DNA of 31,369 nucleotides from a virus, in IMG/VR virus record IMGVR_UViG_3300035204_002432, positions 1 through 31,369 of that record; one strand, written 5' to 3'. Both the position numbers and the translations under genes were made by a program. Shown here in pieces: positions 15,454-24,219 of the stretch. The notes beneath the pieces are model-generated. The model was not told the DNA's origin. It made no database searches and saw only the letters and a list, made by a program, of their open reading frames with translations. Position 1 is the first letter of the stretch. Each line of letters starts with the position of its first letter.

Positions 15454-17172
15454 TTACCCCTCTGGAGGCCCTCCCATTGGCGGTGCTGGCGGAGGTGGTG
15501 GCGCCTCAGGCCCGCCGCCGCCCATCTCAGGCCCACCCGGCATCGGAGGGACTCCGGGCAAGCCTTCTGCCCCAGGTGCCGCCCCCAGACCCTCAGGAGG
15601 CTCTGTTATAGCCTTGCCTGGGTCGAGACCTAACAGTTCAGATAGCTTCATAGCCCCTAATGCCTGCTGCTCTTTAGCAAATATTTGCTCATCAATCATC
15701 TCTTCTCTAATTCTACGTCTTTCGTCTTCGTATCCAAGCCCAAGACTACGATGCAAGGTCTGCAAGGATATTTGCTTATTACCAACGAAAGTGCCGATTG
15801 ATGTTATAAAGTCAGCCATATCGTACAGATTCATATGGTTAAAGTCAATAGATGGGACCAATAATCTTTTTTCTCCGTCCTTATATTCAAAGAAATCTTG
15901 AATTTCACATATAGGTGCAAAGATTTTTCTCTCAAGCCACTTCTTCATCATGTTTCTAAATATATCATATCGCTGCCTAAGAACCTCTAACCCAACAGAA
16001 GAGCTTGCGTAAGTTGCAGCCTCTTGGTCCATCAATGCTTTTGGAGTCATAAGCCCTGCATATAGATTGTTTATAATAAGCTCAATGTCTGTGCCTATCT
16101 CAAGGACTCCTCCGGAGAATCCGTTTCTCTCTATTTTTACACCATTATGAGTAACAATTTTAAAATCTTTATCATACTGAGCTTCTTCTAGAAGATCCTT
16201 AAACGCCTCAATGTCTGATTGGGTGGGGCGGTAATCACCCTCTCCGCCCAAAGTAACTAAGGTTAGAGGGTTTACCATGCCATCCGCCTGGGCAAACTTA
16301 CTCTCTCTAAGCTTGTCATAAAGCATTAAATCTTTATATATAGATACAATGACAGAAGTTCCTCTTACATCATATGGAGAGCTTAAAAGCTTTAAGTGCG
16401 CCACGTTAAATGCGTCTAATGGAATATTTTGCCCTTTTTTAACATAATTTATAATATGTTTCGGAATATATTTTCTTAAAGACAAATCTGCAGGAGAGGT
16501 TGAGCTGATAATTCTTTGCAAATTTGCATCTGGCCGAAGAGAAACCAGTGTATGATTCCCTATGACAGACTTTTTAACATGTACATAATCTGGATTTAAT
16601 ATTGTTATTCTATTCCAGACCCCAAGGCTTTCATCTAGTTCGGCATAAGGAAATGCCTCACCCATCTTCCAAAACTCTAAGGCGGCCCCATAAACAACAG
16701 AATATAAATCAATTTTTTCCGCCATCTCCATAAAAAATTGTTGTACTTTTTTGTTCTTACAAGTTATGTTTATTTTACTAATAGGATAAGAGGCATGAAG
16801 GTTAATGGCATTTCTAACTATAGGGTGTGTATCATAAAAAACGCGATTCCACGCGTTCATAGTCACGCGATCCCTAGGAAGGTTTAGGTTAGCCAGCTGA
16901 AATAAAGGCGAGTAAATCTCGGGAGACATCCTGTCCGTTGTAGAAGAAACAGTTGGACTAGCCATAGGCGAAGCTATAGACGCATTTTTTATCATATTTA
17001 AGCTATCTCTTCTAAAGCCTGGGCTGTGAGCTATTGAGCCATAAATGCCGGCCTCACTCTCTTGATCTATTTGCTTGTTTGCCGCGTCTGTTATTTGCGC
17101 CCTTCTTACTTCAGAGATGGAGCCGGCTGCTTTCTTTGAAATCTTAGTCTTGGGTCTATCTGTTCTTCTCAT
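15454..17172 (-). CDS. Portal protein
   Basis: A 572-residue protein, ATG at 17172 after AAGGAG, starting two bases after the terminase stop. Residues about 85-140 contain the typical portal start region (NLPRDRVTMNAWNRVFYDTH then PIVRNAINLHASYPISK). Further on are KLLSSPYDVRGTSVIVSIYK, where portal proteins usually have the P-x-x-x-x-G-x-S segment near the clip/stem, and a helix region LEVLRQRYDIFRNMMKKWLE matching the wing/crown helices. The last 40 residues are a Pro/Gly-rich tail. The portal forms the dodecameric ring at one capsid vertex through which TerL pumps DNA. Order terminase-portal is classic. Length and position make this a confident call despite no single catalytic motif. Confidence 0.85.
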   Translation of the reverse strand: MRRTDRPKTKISKKAAGSISEVRRAQITDAANKQIDQESEAGIYGSIAHSPGFRRDSLNMIKNASIASPMASPTVSSTTDRMSPEIYSPLFQLANLNLPRDRVTMNAWNRVFYDTHPIVRNAINLHASYPISKINITCKNKKVQQFFMEMAEKIDLYSVVYGAALEFWKMGEAFPYAELDESLGVWNRITILNPDYVHVKKSVIGNHTLVSLRPDANLQRIISSTSPADLSLRKYIPKHIINYVKKGQNIPLDAFNVAHLKLLSSPYDVRGTSVIVSIYKDLMLYDKLRESKFAQADGMVNPLTLVTLGGEGDYRPTQSDIEAFKDLLEEAQYDKDFKIVTHNGVKIERNGFSGGVLEIGTDIELIINNLYAGLMTPKALMDQEAATYASSSVGLEVLRQRYDIFRNMMKKWLERKIFAPICEIQDFFEYKDGEKRLLVPSIDFNHMNLYDMADFITSIGTFVGNKQISLQTLHRSLGLGYEDERRRIREEMIDEQIFAKEQQALGAMKLSELLGLDPGKAITEPPEGLGAAPGAEGLPGVPPMPGGPEMGGGGPEAPPPPPAPPMGGPPEG

Positions 17173-17174
17173 TT

Positions 17175-18947
17175 TTAAATTCTCCTTTTAACATTTGCTA
17201 TTGTAGACCTCAGATAATCTGACTTTCTCTCTAAACCAGGTTTAATAGTAAAACCTTTTGTTATATCAAATTTATATGCAATATAAGCATACATAAGAGC
17301 CATAAGTCCATCATTTGGTGTCGATCCTTTTACAAATACTTTTATTGGCTGTCCGCCAGATACTCTAACCTTCGATTCCATAGATGTACAATGATCTATC
17401 AACCACTCTAGATATTCATAGCTTTTCCAGGGAAACCTTATTTTCCCCTTTCTAAATAAATCAAAAAGCTCATCAATTAAAAGATCTTTATTATAAGAAA
17501 TTATTAATTCATCTTCTCTGTATTTTATAGGCTTTATTAAACTGCCGCTCCCCTGTGCTCCCAAAAACTTTTCTCTATAAATACTTTGTAGATCATGCAC
17601 AACATCTTGCCCGAAGAACCAGTCAGACACCCCACGGTGAACACCAAATCTTCTATACATCTCTTTTATTGTATCTTTCTTAAAATCAAAATTATTTTTT
17701 CTTAATTTATGAGCATGCTCAACCAACAATGTTCCATCAGGCTCTGCCGACAAAACAACTACGCAAGAATATGATTGGCCTCCACGAGAGTTTGGATCAT
17801 CGTCTTTCCCGCCCCAGTCAACCCCTAGATAAACAGACTTATCATGTGGATTAATTTTCTTTGAAAAGCTTCGCTCTGAATCTCTGCAAAGATTATATAT
17901 TTCAGCCTTAGTAAGGGGAGATCCGGCACCAGAGTAAAACTCTCCAACCACTTCGTTTTGCCAAATTCTTTCCGTTTGAGCGGGATTATTTTCTGGCATT
18001 AATTTTTCAATATTTTCTTTTGTAAAATAAGGAATATATAGTTGATTTATATGAAACCCAACAAACTCGCTATTTTCGGCACCATCTGAGCCCACCCACC
18101 TTCCAAGCTCTGTTGCTTGTACTTTTTTCTGCTTTGTTCCGCACAATGGACACTGAATTGTATTTTCATATAGCCATATAGATCTCCACCTATCATCATT
18201 TGGTAAATAAAATGGGTATGTTTTTTTACAATTAATACAACCTAGATGATAATATCTTTGGTCTGACATATCCCAAATCGTAGAAAAATAACTGCCCTTT
18301 TGTTTTGGTGTTCCGAAGTAAACCTGAACACCTTGACCGACAGGTCCATACTTTGCTGCTGTTAAAATTTTTGTAGCGTTTCCAATGGCATGACCAAACA
18401 TGTCTTGTACCTCATCAAAAAATACAATATCGGCTGTCATACCACGAATTCTGTCTCCATCTGACCCAAGACTATCGACCCACAAGGTTCCAGCATTAAA
18501 CTGCTTCATAGTCAAGTTATCTACAGAATTTGAGCTAATAAGCTTATTTTTATTGATAAAATCATTTTTAGCAGTTCGAATCAATGTTTCAAGCTTATCT
18601 TGGGAAAACTTTTTAACCTGACCTAGCGCTGGAAATAAATGTACGACTCTAACATTTGGATTATCAAACAATCCGCTGTTTGTAAAAAACAAATCAAGAG
18701 CGCCAGCCATCACGGTGGCTCCAACCTGACGCCCCTTCTTTATAACAACTGGCTTTCCATCTTTTCTGGTAGCTTGCAAGGCAATATATCTATATATATC
18801 AGCCATAAACTTCCATCCATTATCTAGGACACTAAATTCTGCTCCATCTAAAGTAAGATTGTTTTGAACAAAATGAGCTGGATCGAAATCTAGGAAGCTT
18901 GTTTTGAGTTGATTAAAAAGTTGTTCTTTGCTTTGTTTCTTTGACAT
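17175..18947 (-). CDS. Terminase large subunit with zinc-ribbon insertion
   Basis: A 590-residue DNA-packaging motor and nuclease, ATG at 18947. ATPase: Walker A-like KKGRQVGATV (70-79), Walker B IVFFDE (174-179) with the catalytic E179, and coupling motif FGTPKQKGS (211-219). Between ATPase and nuclease sits a zinc-ribbon: C237-x2-C240 and C266-x2-C269, as in lambda gpA-like terminases. The RNase H-like nuclease has LGVDWGG (D377), GVSDWFFGQD (D442) and a C-terminal NDGLMALMYAY segment near the usual third acidic position. All key residues are present, so the enzyme looks active. It is followed directly by the portal gene. A possible small subunit is the helix-turn-helix protein at 24212-24895, which is not adjacent. 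Confidence 0.93.
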   Translation of the reverse strand: MSKKQSKEQLFNQLKTSFLDFDPAHFVQNNLTLDGAEFSVLDNGWKFMADIYRYIALQATRKDGKPVVIKKGRQVGATVMAGALDLFFTNSGLFDNPNVRVVHLFPALGQVKKFSQDKLETLIRTAKNDFINKNKLISSNSVDNLTMKQFNAGTLWVDSLGSDGDRIRGMTADIVFFDEVQDMFGHAIGNATKILTAAKYGPVGQGVQVYFGTPKQKGSYFSTIWDMSDQRYYHLGCINCKKTYPFYLPNDDRWRSIWLYENTIQCPLCGTKQKKVQATELGRWVGSDGAENSEFVGFHINQLYIPYFTKENIEKLMPENNPAQTERIWQNEVVGEFYSGAGSPLTKAEIYNLCRDSERSFSKKINPHDKSVYLGVDWGGKDDDPNSRGGQSYSCVVVLSAEPDGTLLVEHAHKLRKNNFDFKKDTIKEMYRRFGVHRGVSDWFFGQDVVHDLQSIYREKFLGAQGSGSLIKPIKYREDELIISYNKDLLIDELFDLFRKGKIRFPWKSYEYLEWLIDHCTSMESKVRVSGGQPIKVFVKGSTPNDGLMALMYAYIAYKFDITKGFTIKPGLERKSDYLRSTIANVKRRI

Positions 18948-18949
18948 TA

Positions 18950-19543
18950 TTATCCGGATGCATGAGCCATATAATCTGCTATGTCATCTCCAAATGTTGA
19001 TGGCATATCTGCTTCAGATATATATTCTACTTTTTCCGGATCAATTTTGTGTTTTTTGAGAATCTTTTCAATCAAGCTTTTGAACTTATTGTGATCTATC
19101 TTGCTTTCAATTCTGTCGAATCCTAGTTTGGGATGCTCTCTGCAGTGATTTACGATTGTTCCATAGCTTATATCTGAACGATCTTTTGCAAAAGCTTCAA
19201 TATATTCTAATATAGATCTAAGAGTTTTTAATATATCCTCTTGAGTGCTGCCGCCACAAGAGCCGCATTTTCCTTTACCAGCCTTTTCCGAGCAGCAATC
19301 GTCTTCACATCCAGCAGATTTTATATTTTTATTATTTTCTGTATTAATGTTTTTAACTAGATTAAAGCCGGCACGCTCTTTTAGGTCTGCCATTTTTTCT
19401 TCTATTGTAGAGAAATCATTGCGTCTTTTCATAACCGAACGAAGATTGCTGAGATAATCAGCATTCTTTTCTAAGCTTCTTACAAAGCTGCTAACACATT
19501 CTGAAGCTCTTTGATCACGCACTCTGTTTATTTTAAAAGACAT
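18950..19543 (-). CDS. Helical protein with cysteine-rich centre
   Basis: A 197-residue protein, ATG at 19543 with AAGGA upstream, ending two bases before the terminase start. The N-terminal 75 residues are helical and charged; residues 79-98 form a compact cysteine cluster C79-x3-C83-C84-x8-C93-x2-C96 followed by GG, a candidate metal site; the C-terminal half is helical (KFKSLIEKILKKHKIDPEKV) and ends near FGDDIADYMAHASG. No family recognised. Its position directly before TerL suggests a packaging or assembly role. Confidence 0.7.
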   Translation of the reverse strand: MSFKINRVRDQRASECVSSFVRSLEKNADYLSNLRSVMKRRNDFSTIEEKMADLKERAGFNLVKNINTENNKNIKSAGCEDDCCSEKAGKGKCGSCGGSTQEDILKTLRSILEYIEAFAKDRSDISYGTIVNHCREHPKLGFDRIESKIDHNKFKSLIEKILKKHKIDPEKVEYISEADMPSTFGDDIADYMAHASG

Positions 19544-19574
19544 ATTTTAAATCCTTAATTAATTAAAAGAAACT

Positions 19575-20003
19575 CTAAAGATCACTAAGCTTTTCTGGAA
19601 CTCCACCAAGGGTCTTCAAAACCTCTGCGACAACGGCTTTAAATGCTTCGGCCAAATCAGCTTCAGCGAGACAGCCTTTGGCAATCTCCAATACATTTTT
19701 AGGTATTTCGTCTTTAACTAATGGATTTCCCATTTTATTCTTAATGCAGACCAAAAACTTTTCCGCCTCTGCCTTGAAGAAAAAATATCCAGGGATATTC
19801 TCTAGCGCTTCTTGTATATCTTCGATAGAAACCTGGGAATGCGGCATATCTCCAGGCAAAATGGAATCACTGGGCGGTTCGCCGCTCAGCTTCGTTAAAA
19901 CCATATCAACAAAATCTGCCTCTTTAGTTTTTCCTATATTATCCAAATGATTGGCAAGCTTAGTAAGATCTTTAGTTATAGACTCTATTTTGTAATTATT
20001 CAT
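19575..20003 (-). CDS. Small protein with N-terminal LANHLD...EAD motif
   Basis: A 142-residue protein; ATG at 20003 follows AGGAG and an eight-base gap from the previous stop. Residues about 13-38 contain the recurrent helix pair KLANHLDNIGKTKEADFVDM, nearly the same as in the gene at 24991-25881. The remainder is helical: IQEALENIPGYFFFKAEAEK, then a segment ending AEAFKAVVAEVLKTLGGVP. No known family. The shared motif suggests it binds the same partner as the other motif-bearing proteins. Confidence 0.75.
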   Translation of the reverse strand: MNNYKIESITKDLTKLANHLDNIGKTKEADFVDMVLTKLSGEPPSDSILPGDMPHSQVSIEDIQEALENIPGYFFFKAEAEKFLVCIKNKMGNPLVKDEIPKNVLEIAKGCLAEADLAEAFKAVVAEVLKTLGGVPEKLSDL

Positions 20004-20011
20004 TTTTTCTC

Positions 20012-21016
20012 CTATGCAAAATAATTTCTCATGAAATCAACACCGGCCTTGCCATCGGCATCTTTGCTATCGGCATTATTTGGGGAGTATGTCCCACGAT
20101 CTTTGAAGATGTGAAACCCACTATCCATACATAGTTGCATTATTGCAAGTTCTTCCCTGTCATCAATGGAGTACTTCTTCGCCAGGAATCCATAAACATC
20201 CTCCATAGAATGTCCACCAGATACATGTGCGTTAATCATAATGCCAGATATAGCCCTCTCAAAAGGACTAACCGCTATAACTATATTATTTGGAGTGCCA
20301 GCCTCTTTTTTTAATTCTTTGTAGTCAACTTCTTTTCCGGAGCTATTTGTCCACTTCGGAATCCCACCGGAATCCAGCGAGGACTCCTTCGTGTGCTCTT
20401 CTTTAAACTTCTTCTTTAATTTTCCAAGATGGTTTTTTAGCACCAAGATATCCTTCATTATGTTTACTCTAACACTCTCAAGAGATTGCACATCCAAGGC
20501 GTTATCCCCATCCTCACGAATGGCACCTGAGATTTGAGAATTTAACTTGTCCAAAAATGTTATAGCCTTTTCGCATCCCACCATGCTTCTGCCATCATGC
20601 TGAGGGATGTTTGCAGGATATTGATCTCCAATGTAATCCATAAATTTAGACAAATCACCATCATTTACATAATCAGTCTCTTTGTCTTTGGCATCATCTT
20701 CAAAATCTTGCAGGAAAACCTCAGGAGCACCAGGCAGCGGTTCATCTCCATGCTTTTCCACAAACTCTGTTATGCTATCATCAAGGTCTCCAAGGCTATC
20801 TTCGCCCTCAATTAATGGCTCAAAGAATTCCGCTACAGTCTCTGCCTCAGAATTACCTTCATCGCCTACCGACGCCATACCTGCTCCAAAGATCTCCTCT
20901 TCACTCAAGCCTTCAAATGCATCTTCAGCATAAGAAACATGATCATCTTCAGCATAAGAAACAGCCTCCTCAAAGGTTGCTTCTTTAAAAATTGTTGTTT
21001 CTAAATTATTAGCCAT
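20012..21016 (-). CDS. Large acidic protein, unknown function
   Basis: A 334-residue protein, ATG at 21016 after AGGAG. The first 120 residues are strongly acidic, with an 8-residue duplication (VSYAEDDH then VSYAEDAF) near residue 20-34. Residues 130-225 are helical with a basic stretch KNHLGKLKKKFKEEH; the C-terminal part from about 245 (NNIVIAVSPFERAISGIMIN) looks like a compact alpha domain ending in FMRNYFA. No catalytic motif or membrane segment seen. The acidic N-terminus could mimic DNA or mark a scaffold-like protein; neither is proven. Confidence 0.7.
   Translation of the reverse strand: MANNLETTIFKEATFEEAVSYAEDDHVSYAEDAFEGLSEEEIFGAGMASVGDEGNSEAETVAEFFEPLIEGEDSLGDLDDSITEFVEKHGDEPLPGAPEVFLQDFEDDAKDKETDYVNDGDLSKFMDYIGDQYPANIPQHDGRSMVGCEKAITFLDKLNSQISGAIREDGDNALDVQSLESVRVNIMKDILVLKNHLGKLKKKFKEEHTKESSLDSGGIPKWTNSSGKEVDYKELKKEAGTPNNIVIAVSPFERAISGIMINAHVSGGHSMEDVYGFLAKKYSIDDREELAIMQLCMDSGFHIFKDRGTYSPNNADSKDADGKAGVDFMRNYFA
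20920..20963. repeat. 20 bp direct repeat, period 24 bp
   Basis: CATCTTCAGCATAAGAAACA occurs at 20920-20939 and 20944-20963. It encodes the duplicated VSYAED segment near the start of the 334-residue acidic protein. Confidence 0.85.
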
Positions 21017-21024
21017 TTTTACTC

Positions 21025-21459
21025 CTACCCTATTAAGCTATAAAGTCCATAATATACGTTTCTACTTTCATTATTATCAGAATAATAATCCAACGGATAA
21101 CCATATTGAGCTTCTGGCATATTGCCAATCATAATATGTGGATACAACGGGCTTCCGTTGAGTCCTACATTACCCGCAGGAATAGTAGATAAATCTGGAT
21201 TATCCGGATCATACTTACAATCAACAGATTCTTCCTTAAGGGTTACGTCTGCGAATGGACATTTTGAAATCTCTGCTCCAGATGCAGCCAACATCGTCTC
21301 TCTCCATGTTTCTAGGTTTTCTTCAACAATAGCTTTGGCATCTTCCTCATTATCTGCTAGTTCCACAGGGGTTAGCCTTCTGATGGCTAACCCCGCTGTT
21401 TTGCAGCCATCTGTTATAGGAAGTCCAAATGGACATTTGTTTGATTTTCCTCTGATCAT
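21025..21459 (-). CDS. Small protein with two CPF...C motifs
   Basis: A 144-residue protein, ATG at 21459, AGGA ten bases upstream. It holds two related cysteine motifs: KCPFGLPITDGCK (C9, C19) and KCPFADVTLKEESVDCKYD (C67, C81), separated by a charged helix. The four cysteines could form one metal site or two disulfides. The C-terminal half is rich in G, N, P and Y (MPEAQYGYPLDYYSDNNESR). I have the impression of similar CPFG proteins in uncultured marine phages, but cannot name a family. Role unknown. Confidence 0.7.
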   Translation of the reverse strand: MIRGKSNKCPFGLPITDGCKTAGLAIRRLTPVELADNEEDAKAIVEENLETWRETMLAASGAEISKCPFADVTLKEESVDCKYDPDNPDLSTIPAGNVGLNGSPLYPHIMIGNMPEAQYGYPLDYYSDNNESRNVYYGLYSLIG

Positions 21460-21498
21460 GGTTAGTATATCCTGTAATTAAAATAAATATTAGTATGT

Positions 21499-22347
21499 CT
21501 AAATATTCAATGTTTTTAACTTATACTCAGACAAATTAATTACATCATCTAAATATTTATTTATCAACTTTCTTTTAATCAATTCTTCTTTAAAGTTACC
21601 AACCAACGGAACTGTTGGAAGAAGATTCATTTCTGATAAATAATGCATTGTTATATCTGCGTTTTTATTGATGGACTCACCTATAATGGATGTTATAAAG
21701 GCTTCCTTTAGAACCCATTTGTTTTCTCCAGTAAACTTATCCCTATTTTCTCGTGTATAATCAATAATATCTCCATCTATAGAGAGGCCAAAACGAGCGG
21801 CAAAATTAATTGATCTAAAAACACGCCTAAAATCATCATTCAAAGTTATTCGAGCAGGAACAGGGGTTCTTAGGATTTTATTATCCAAATCCTCTTTTCC
21901 TTTGTTTATAAAGTCTAAAATTTTATCATCAAAAAATTTCTTATGCAAAGTATTTATTGTAAAATCTCTACTATAAACTTCGAATAATTTTCTATCTTTA
22001 ATATTTAATTCTTTCGTTATATAGTCAACTACATCTACAGAAATAAAGTTGCTTGAAAAATCAAGAACTGCATCTTTTATATAAATAGTGAGGTGCCCAT
22101 CCTTAAAAAACTTAAACCTTTCTTGCATATAGTCTGCACAGGTTATGCCCAACCTTGTAGTTTCAGAATCATTGGTGGTTATATCTATATCTCTAAATTC
22201 GTCTTCCGAGTTTGCATAAAAAGAATCACGCTCCTCCTGAAGGTTGAGGTATAAGTTTCGAGGAACACCTCCAACTATATAGGGTTCAACTATATAATTT
22301 TCTTTGCATATTTTTAATATATTTGAATATATGTTATCAAGATTCAT
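21499..22347 (-). CDS. CCA-adding enzyme/poly(A) polymerase-like nucleotidyltransferase
   Basis: A 282-residue protein; the ATG at 22347 has AAAGGGG seven bases upstream (an adjacent TTG at 22350 is unlikely). It shows the class II Pol-beta nucleotidyltransferase motifs in order: YIVGGVPRNLYL (26-31 is GGVPRN), metal-binding DID at 53-55 (FRDIDITT), a third-acid strand SVDVVDY near 103-108, SRDFTINTL (126-134) matching R-R-D-F-T-x-N, and NDDFRRVFRSINFAARFGL (170-188) matching the template-arginine helix. Family members add or repair tRNA CCA ends or add poly(A). The protein is short; bacterial CCA enzymes are usually about 400 residues, so the C-terminal RNA-binding body/tail is reduced. GGVPRN has N where D is usual. 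It may act on viral or host tRNA ends. Confidence 0.8.
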   Translation of the reverse strand: MNLDNIYSNILKICKENYIVEPYIVGGVPRNLYLNLQEERDSFYANSEDEFRDIDITTNDSETTRLGITCADYMQERFKFFKDGHLTIYIKDAVLDFSSNFISVDVVDYITKELNIKDRKLFEVYSRDFTINTLHKKFFDDKILDFINKGKEDLDNKILRTPVPARITLNDDFRRVFRSINFAARFGLSIDGDIIDYTRENRDKFTGENKWVLKEAFITSIIGESINKNADITMHYLSEMNLLPTVPLVGNFKEELIKRKLINKYLDDVINLSEYKLKTLNI

Positions 22348-22366
22348 CAAGAAACCCCTTTAAACT

Positions 22367-23953
22367 TTATTGAGGCATCCCTAATTCTTCTGCAGCGGGG
22401 GCCTCTTCTGCAGCGGGGGCCTCGGCCGCCTCCTCTTCTTGCGGCCCAGAAGCATCTTCTGTTCCAGGTATAGTATTTTGAGCCTGAACTAAGGCCTTAG
22501 CATTTGCAAGTTGCCCCATCATCTTCGTTACCCTCGTTAAAGCGTATGAGAATGCATCAATCAACTTACTTTGAGACTCTGCAAGCTCTGGAAACATAGA
22601 TGCTATACCTATTTTGTCTAACATTATGTCAAATTCGGCTAATTGGCGAATTATTCTTCTATCCGCAAGCATACCAGCAACTTCATCGAGCTTTGCGGCA
22701 GCGTCTTCAAGCTTTATCTCTCCAGCAAGCTCGCTGTACTCACCCTGCCTAGCTCCAGGGATCGGAGTAATATCCTCAAAAGAAACTGGCTCTACATCGT
22801 CTGACTTTGGAATCCCATCTTTAGGCTCTGGGGGAGATGTGTCCTCTGTAGCTTCGCCTTCTGGGGCGGCCTCTAAAACTGGACCAACCCCTCCCTCTGC
22901 GGGTGGTTGCACAGGCGCCTCCTGTTGCTCTTCAAGCCTGGGATCTGGCCGAGCCTCCAAAGGCGGTTGCTCCGGAACCTCTTGGGCTATTTTCTTTAAA
23001 ATTTCAGCTCCCTCTTTGTGTCCCAGCTTGGTAAAGCTATTCGCCGTCTTGTAAGTTACATCTGACATGGTATTGCTTAATTTTAACATTTGAACTTGCA
23101 AACTTAGATTCATAAGATGCTCTGCAAGAATCCTATAGGTATCTGAATCCATATACTTGTCTGTTCTCAAAAGCTTATCTATACGTCTAATTGCAGTATG
23201 AAGCTTGCCCTTCCAGCCGCTAAAGGCATCTTTGTCTCGAACGGCTTTATCGGCGTTTGATGACACATGATCAAAAAGATGTTGATCAAGGCTGTCTCCG
23301 GGCATATTATAACCCGTATTTTCTCCCAAATATGCACTTCCTCCGCCGGCATAATATGGGCTATTTCCCTGTCCCATATCGCTAATGTAAACAGCTTTCT
23401 TTTTCATATCTTTATCCTCTTTTGAACTGTATTTCAAATGTTCACCGTTACTATAATATTTAAACCATTTTTTAAACTTTTCATCTTCATCTTCTTCTAT
23501 ATTTAAAAAATTACTATAATAATCCAAAGCATTCTCCTTTGTCATCTCCTGACTTGCAACTGAATCATAGATAAGGTGAACAACCTTTAACCAATTATTA
23601 ACATCAAATTCTTCTCGAACGTCTTCTCTGAATCCGCCTACGTTTGGATAGGCAACCTTTTTTATTTGTCCTTTCTCTAATTTCATTCCAACTATATTAT
23701 AATAAGCATCATTTAAATTTCTTGTTTTTAATTTTAATAATTCTATTTTTTCTTCTGTGGAAAGCTTTATTTTAAAGCTTTTTGATGCTGATTTTAATAA
23801 AAAATACTTTTTAAATTTTTCATCGCTATCGATGCCAAGGCTGGTTAGCTCCTCAGACTTTTCAGATATATGATCAAATTCAGGCGAACTAGCGCTGATA
23901 GACAAACTTGCCAGTTTTTTAATAAAATAATTATTTATTTTATCTTTACTCAC
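22367..23953 (-). CDS. Multi-domain helical protein with Pro/Glu linkers, unknown
   Basis: A 528-residue protein. The frame also opens at a GTG at 24019, but the GTG at 23953 overlaps the upstream TGA as GTGA and has GAGG six bases before it, so it is preferred. Residues 1-165 are helical and charged; 170-225 contain a Gly-rich turn (SPYYAGGGSAYLGENTGY); 245-325 are helical (DTYRILAEHLMNLSLQVQML); 327-400 is a Pro/Glu-rich linker; 410-490 is a second helical domain with QLAEFDIMLDKIGIASMFPE and QSKLIDAFSYALTRVTKMMG; the tail is Ala/Glu-rich. No family recognised. The LAEFDIMLDKIG segment faintly recalls the recurrent helical motif in this window. Domain-and-linker layout suggests a structural or scaffold-like protein. 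Confidence 0.7.
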   Translation of the reverse strand: MSKDKINNYFIKKLASLSISASSPEFDHISEKSEELTSLGIDSDEKFKKYFLLKSASKSFKIKLSTEEKIELLKLKTRNLNDAYYNIVGMKLEKGQIKKVAYPNVGGFREDVREEFDVNNWLKVVHLIYDSVASQEMTKENALDYYSNFLNIEEDEDEKFKKWFKYYSNGEHLKYSSKEDKDMKKKAVYISDMGQGNSPYYAGGGSAYLGENTGYNMPGDSLDQHLFDHVSSNADKAVRDKDAFSGWKGKLHTAIRRIDKLLRTDKYMDSDTYRILAEHLMNLSLQVQMLKLSNTMSDVTYKTANSFTKLGHKEGAEILKKIAQEVPEQPPLEARPDPRLEEQQEAPVQPPAEGGVGPVLEAAPEGEATEDTSPPEPKDGIPKSDDVEPVSFEDITPIPGARQGEYSELAGEIKLEDAAAKLDEVAGMLADRRIIRQLAEFDIMLDKIGIASMFPELAESQSKLIDAFSYALTRVTKMMGQLANAKALVQAQNTIPGTEDASGPQEEEAAEAPAAEEAPAAEELGMPQ

Positions 23954-24219
23954 ACTGACCGCCTCGTCCACTCTGTCAAGCTTTCTACTCCCAATATTCC
24001 TTTGATCTCTTTTTTCCACTCGTTTACCACTTCTCCGTTTAATTCAGAAAGTTTTGGAATAATATATTCTTTTAAGAATTTCTCTACATGATTGGTTTTA
24101 ACATCAGATATTTCGCTATATATAGAGAGATTCTCTACTAGCCAGTTCTTAAAAGATATTTCACTATTTAAATCTTTTAGGTCAAGACGTTTTTCGTATA
24201 TTTCGTTTTCACTAGACAT
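23950..24219 (-). CDS. Small protein coupled to both neighbours
   Basis: An 89-residue protein; ATG at 24219 with GGGAG nine bases upstream, overlapping the stop of the helix-turn-helix gene by 8 bp. It ends in GTGA, so the next gene starts inside its stop codon. Sequence is helical and charged (FKNWLVENLSIYSEISDVKT, FLKEYIIPKLSELNGEVV). No family recognised. The double overlap means three genes here are probably translated as one coupled unit. Confidence 0.65.
   Translation of the reverse strand: MSSENEIYEKRLDLKDLNSEISFKNWLVENLSIYSEISDVKTNHVEKFLKEYIIPKLSELNGEVVNEWKKEIKGILGVESLTEWTRRSV

Noticed and set aside
15101-15901. Long plus-strand reading frame (about 266 codons) opposite the portal 3' end
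   Set aside because: It runs antisense across the end of portal and two small genes, has low-complexity proline/serine translation that mirrors the portal tail, no ribosome binding site and no family resemblance.
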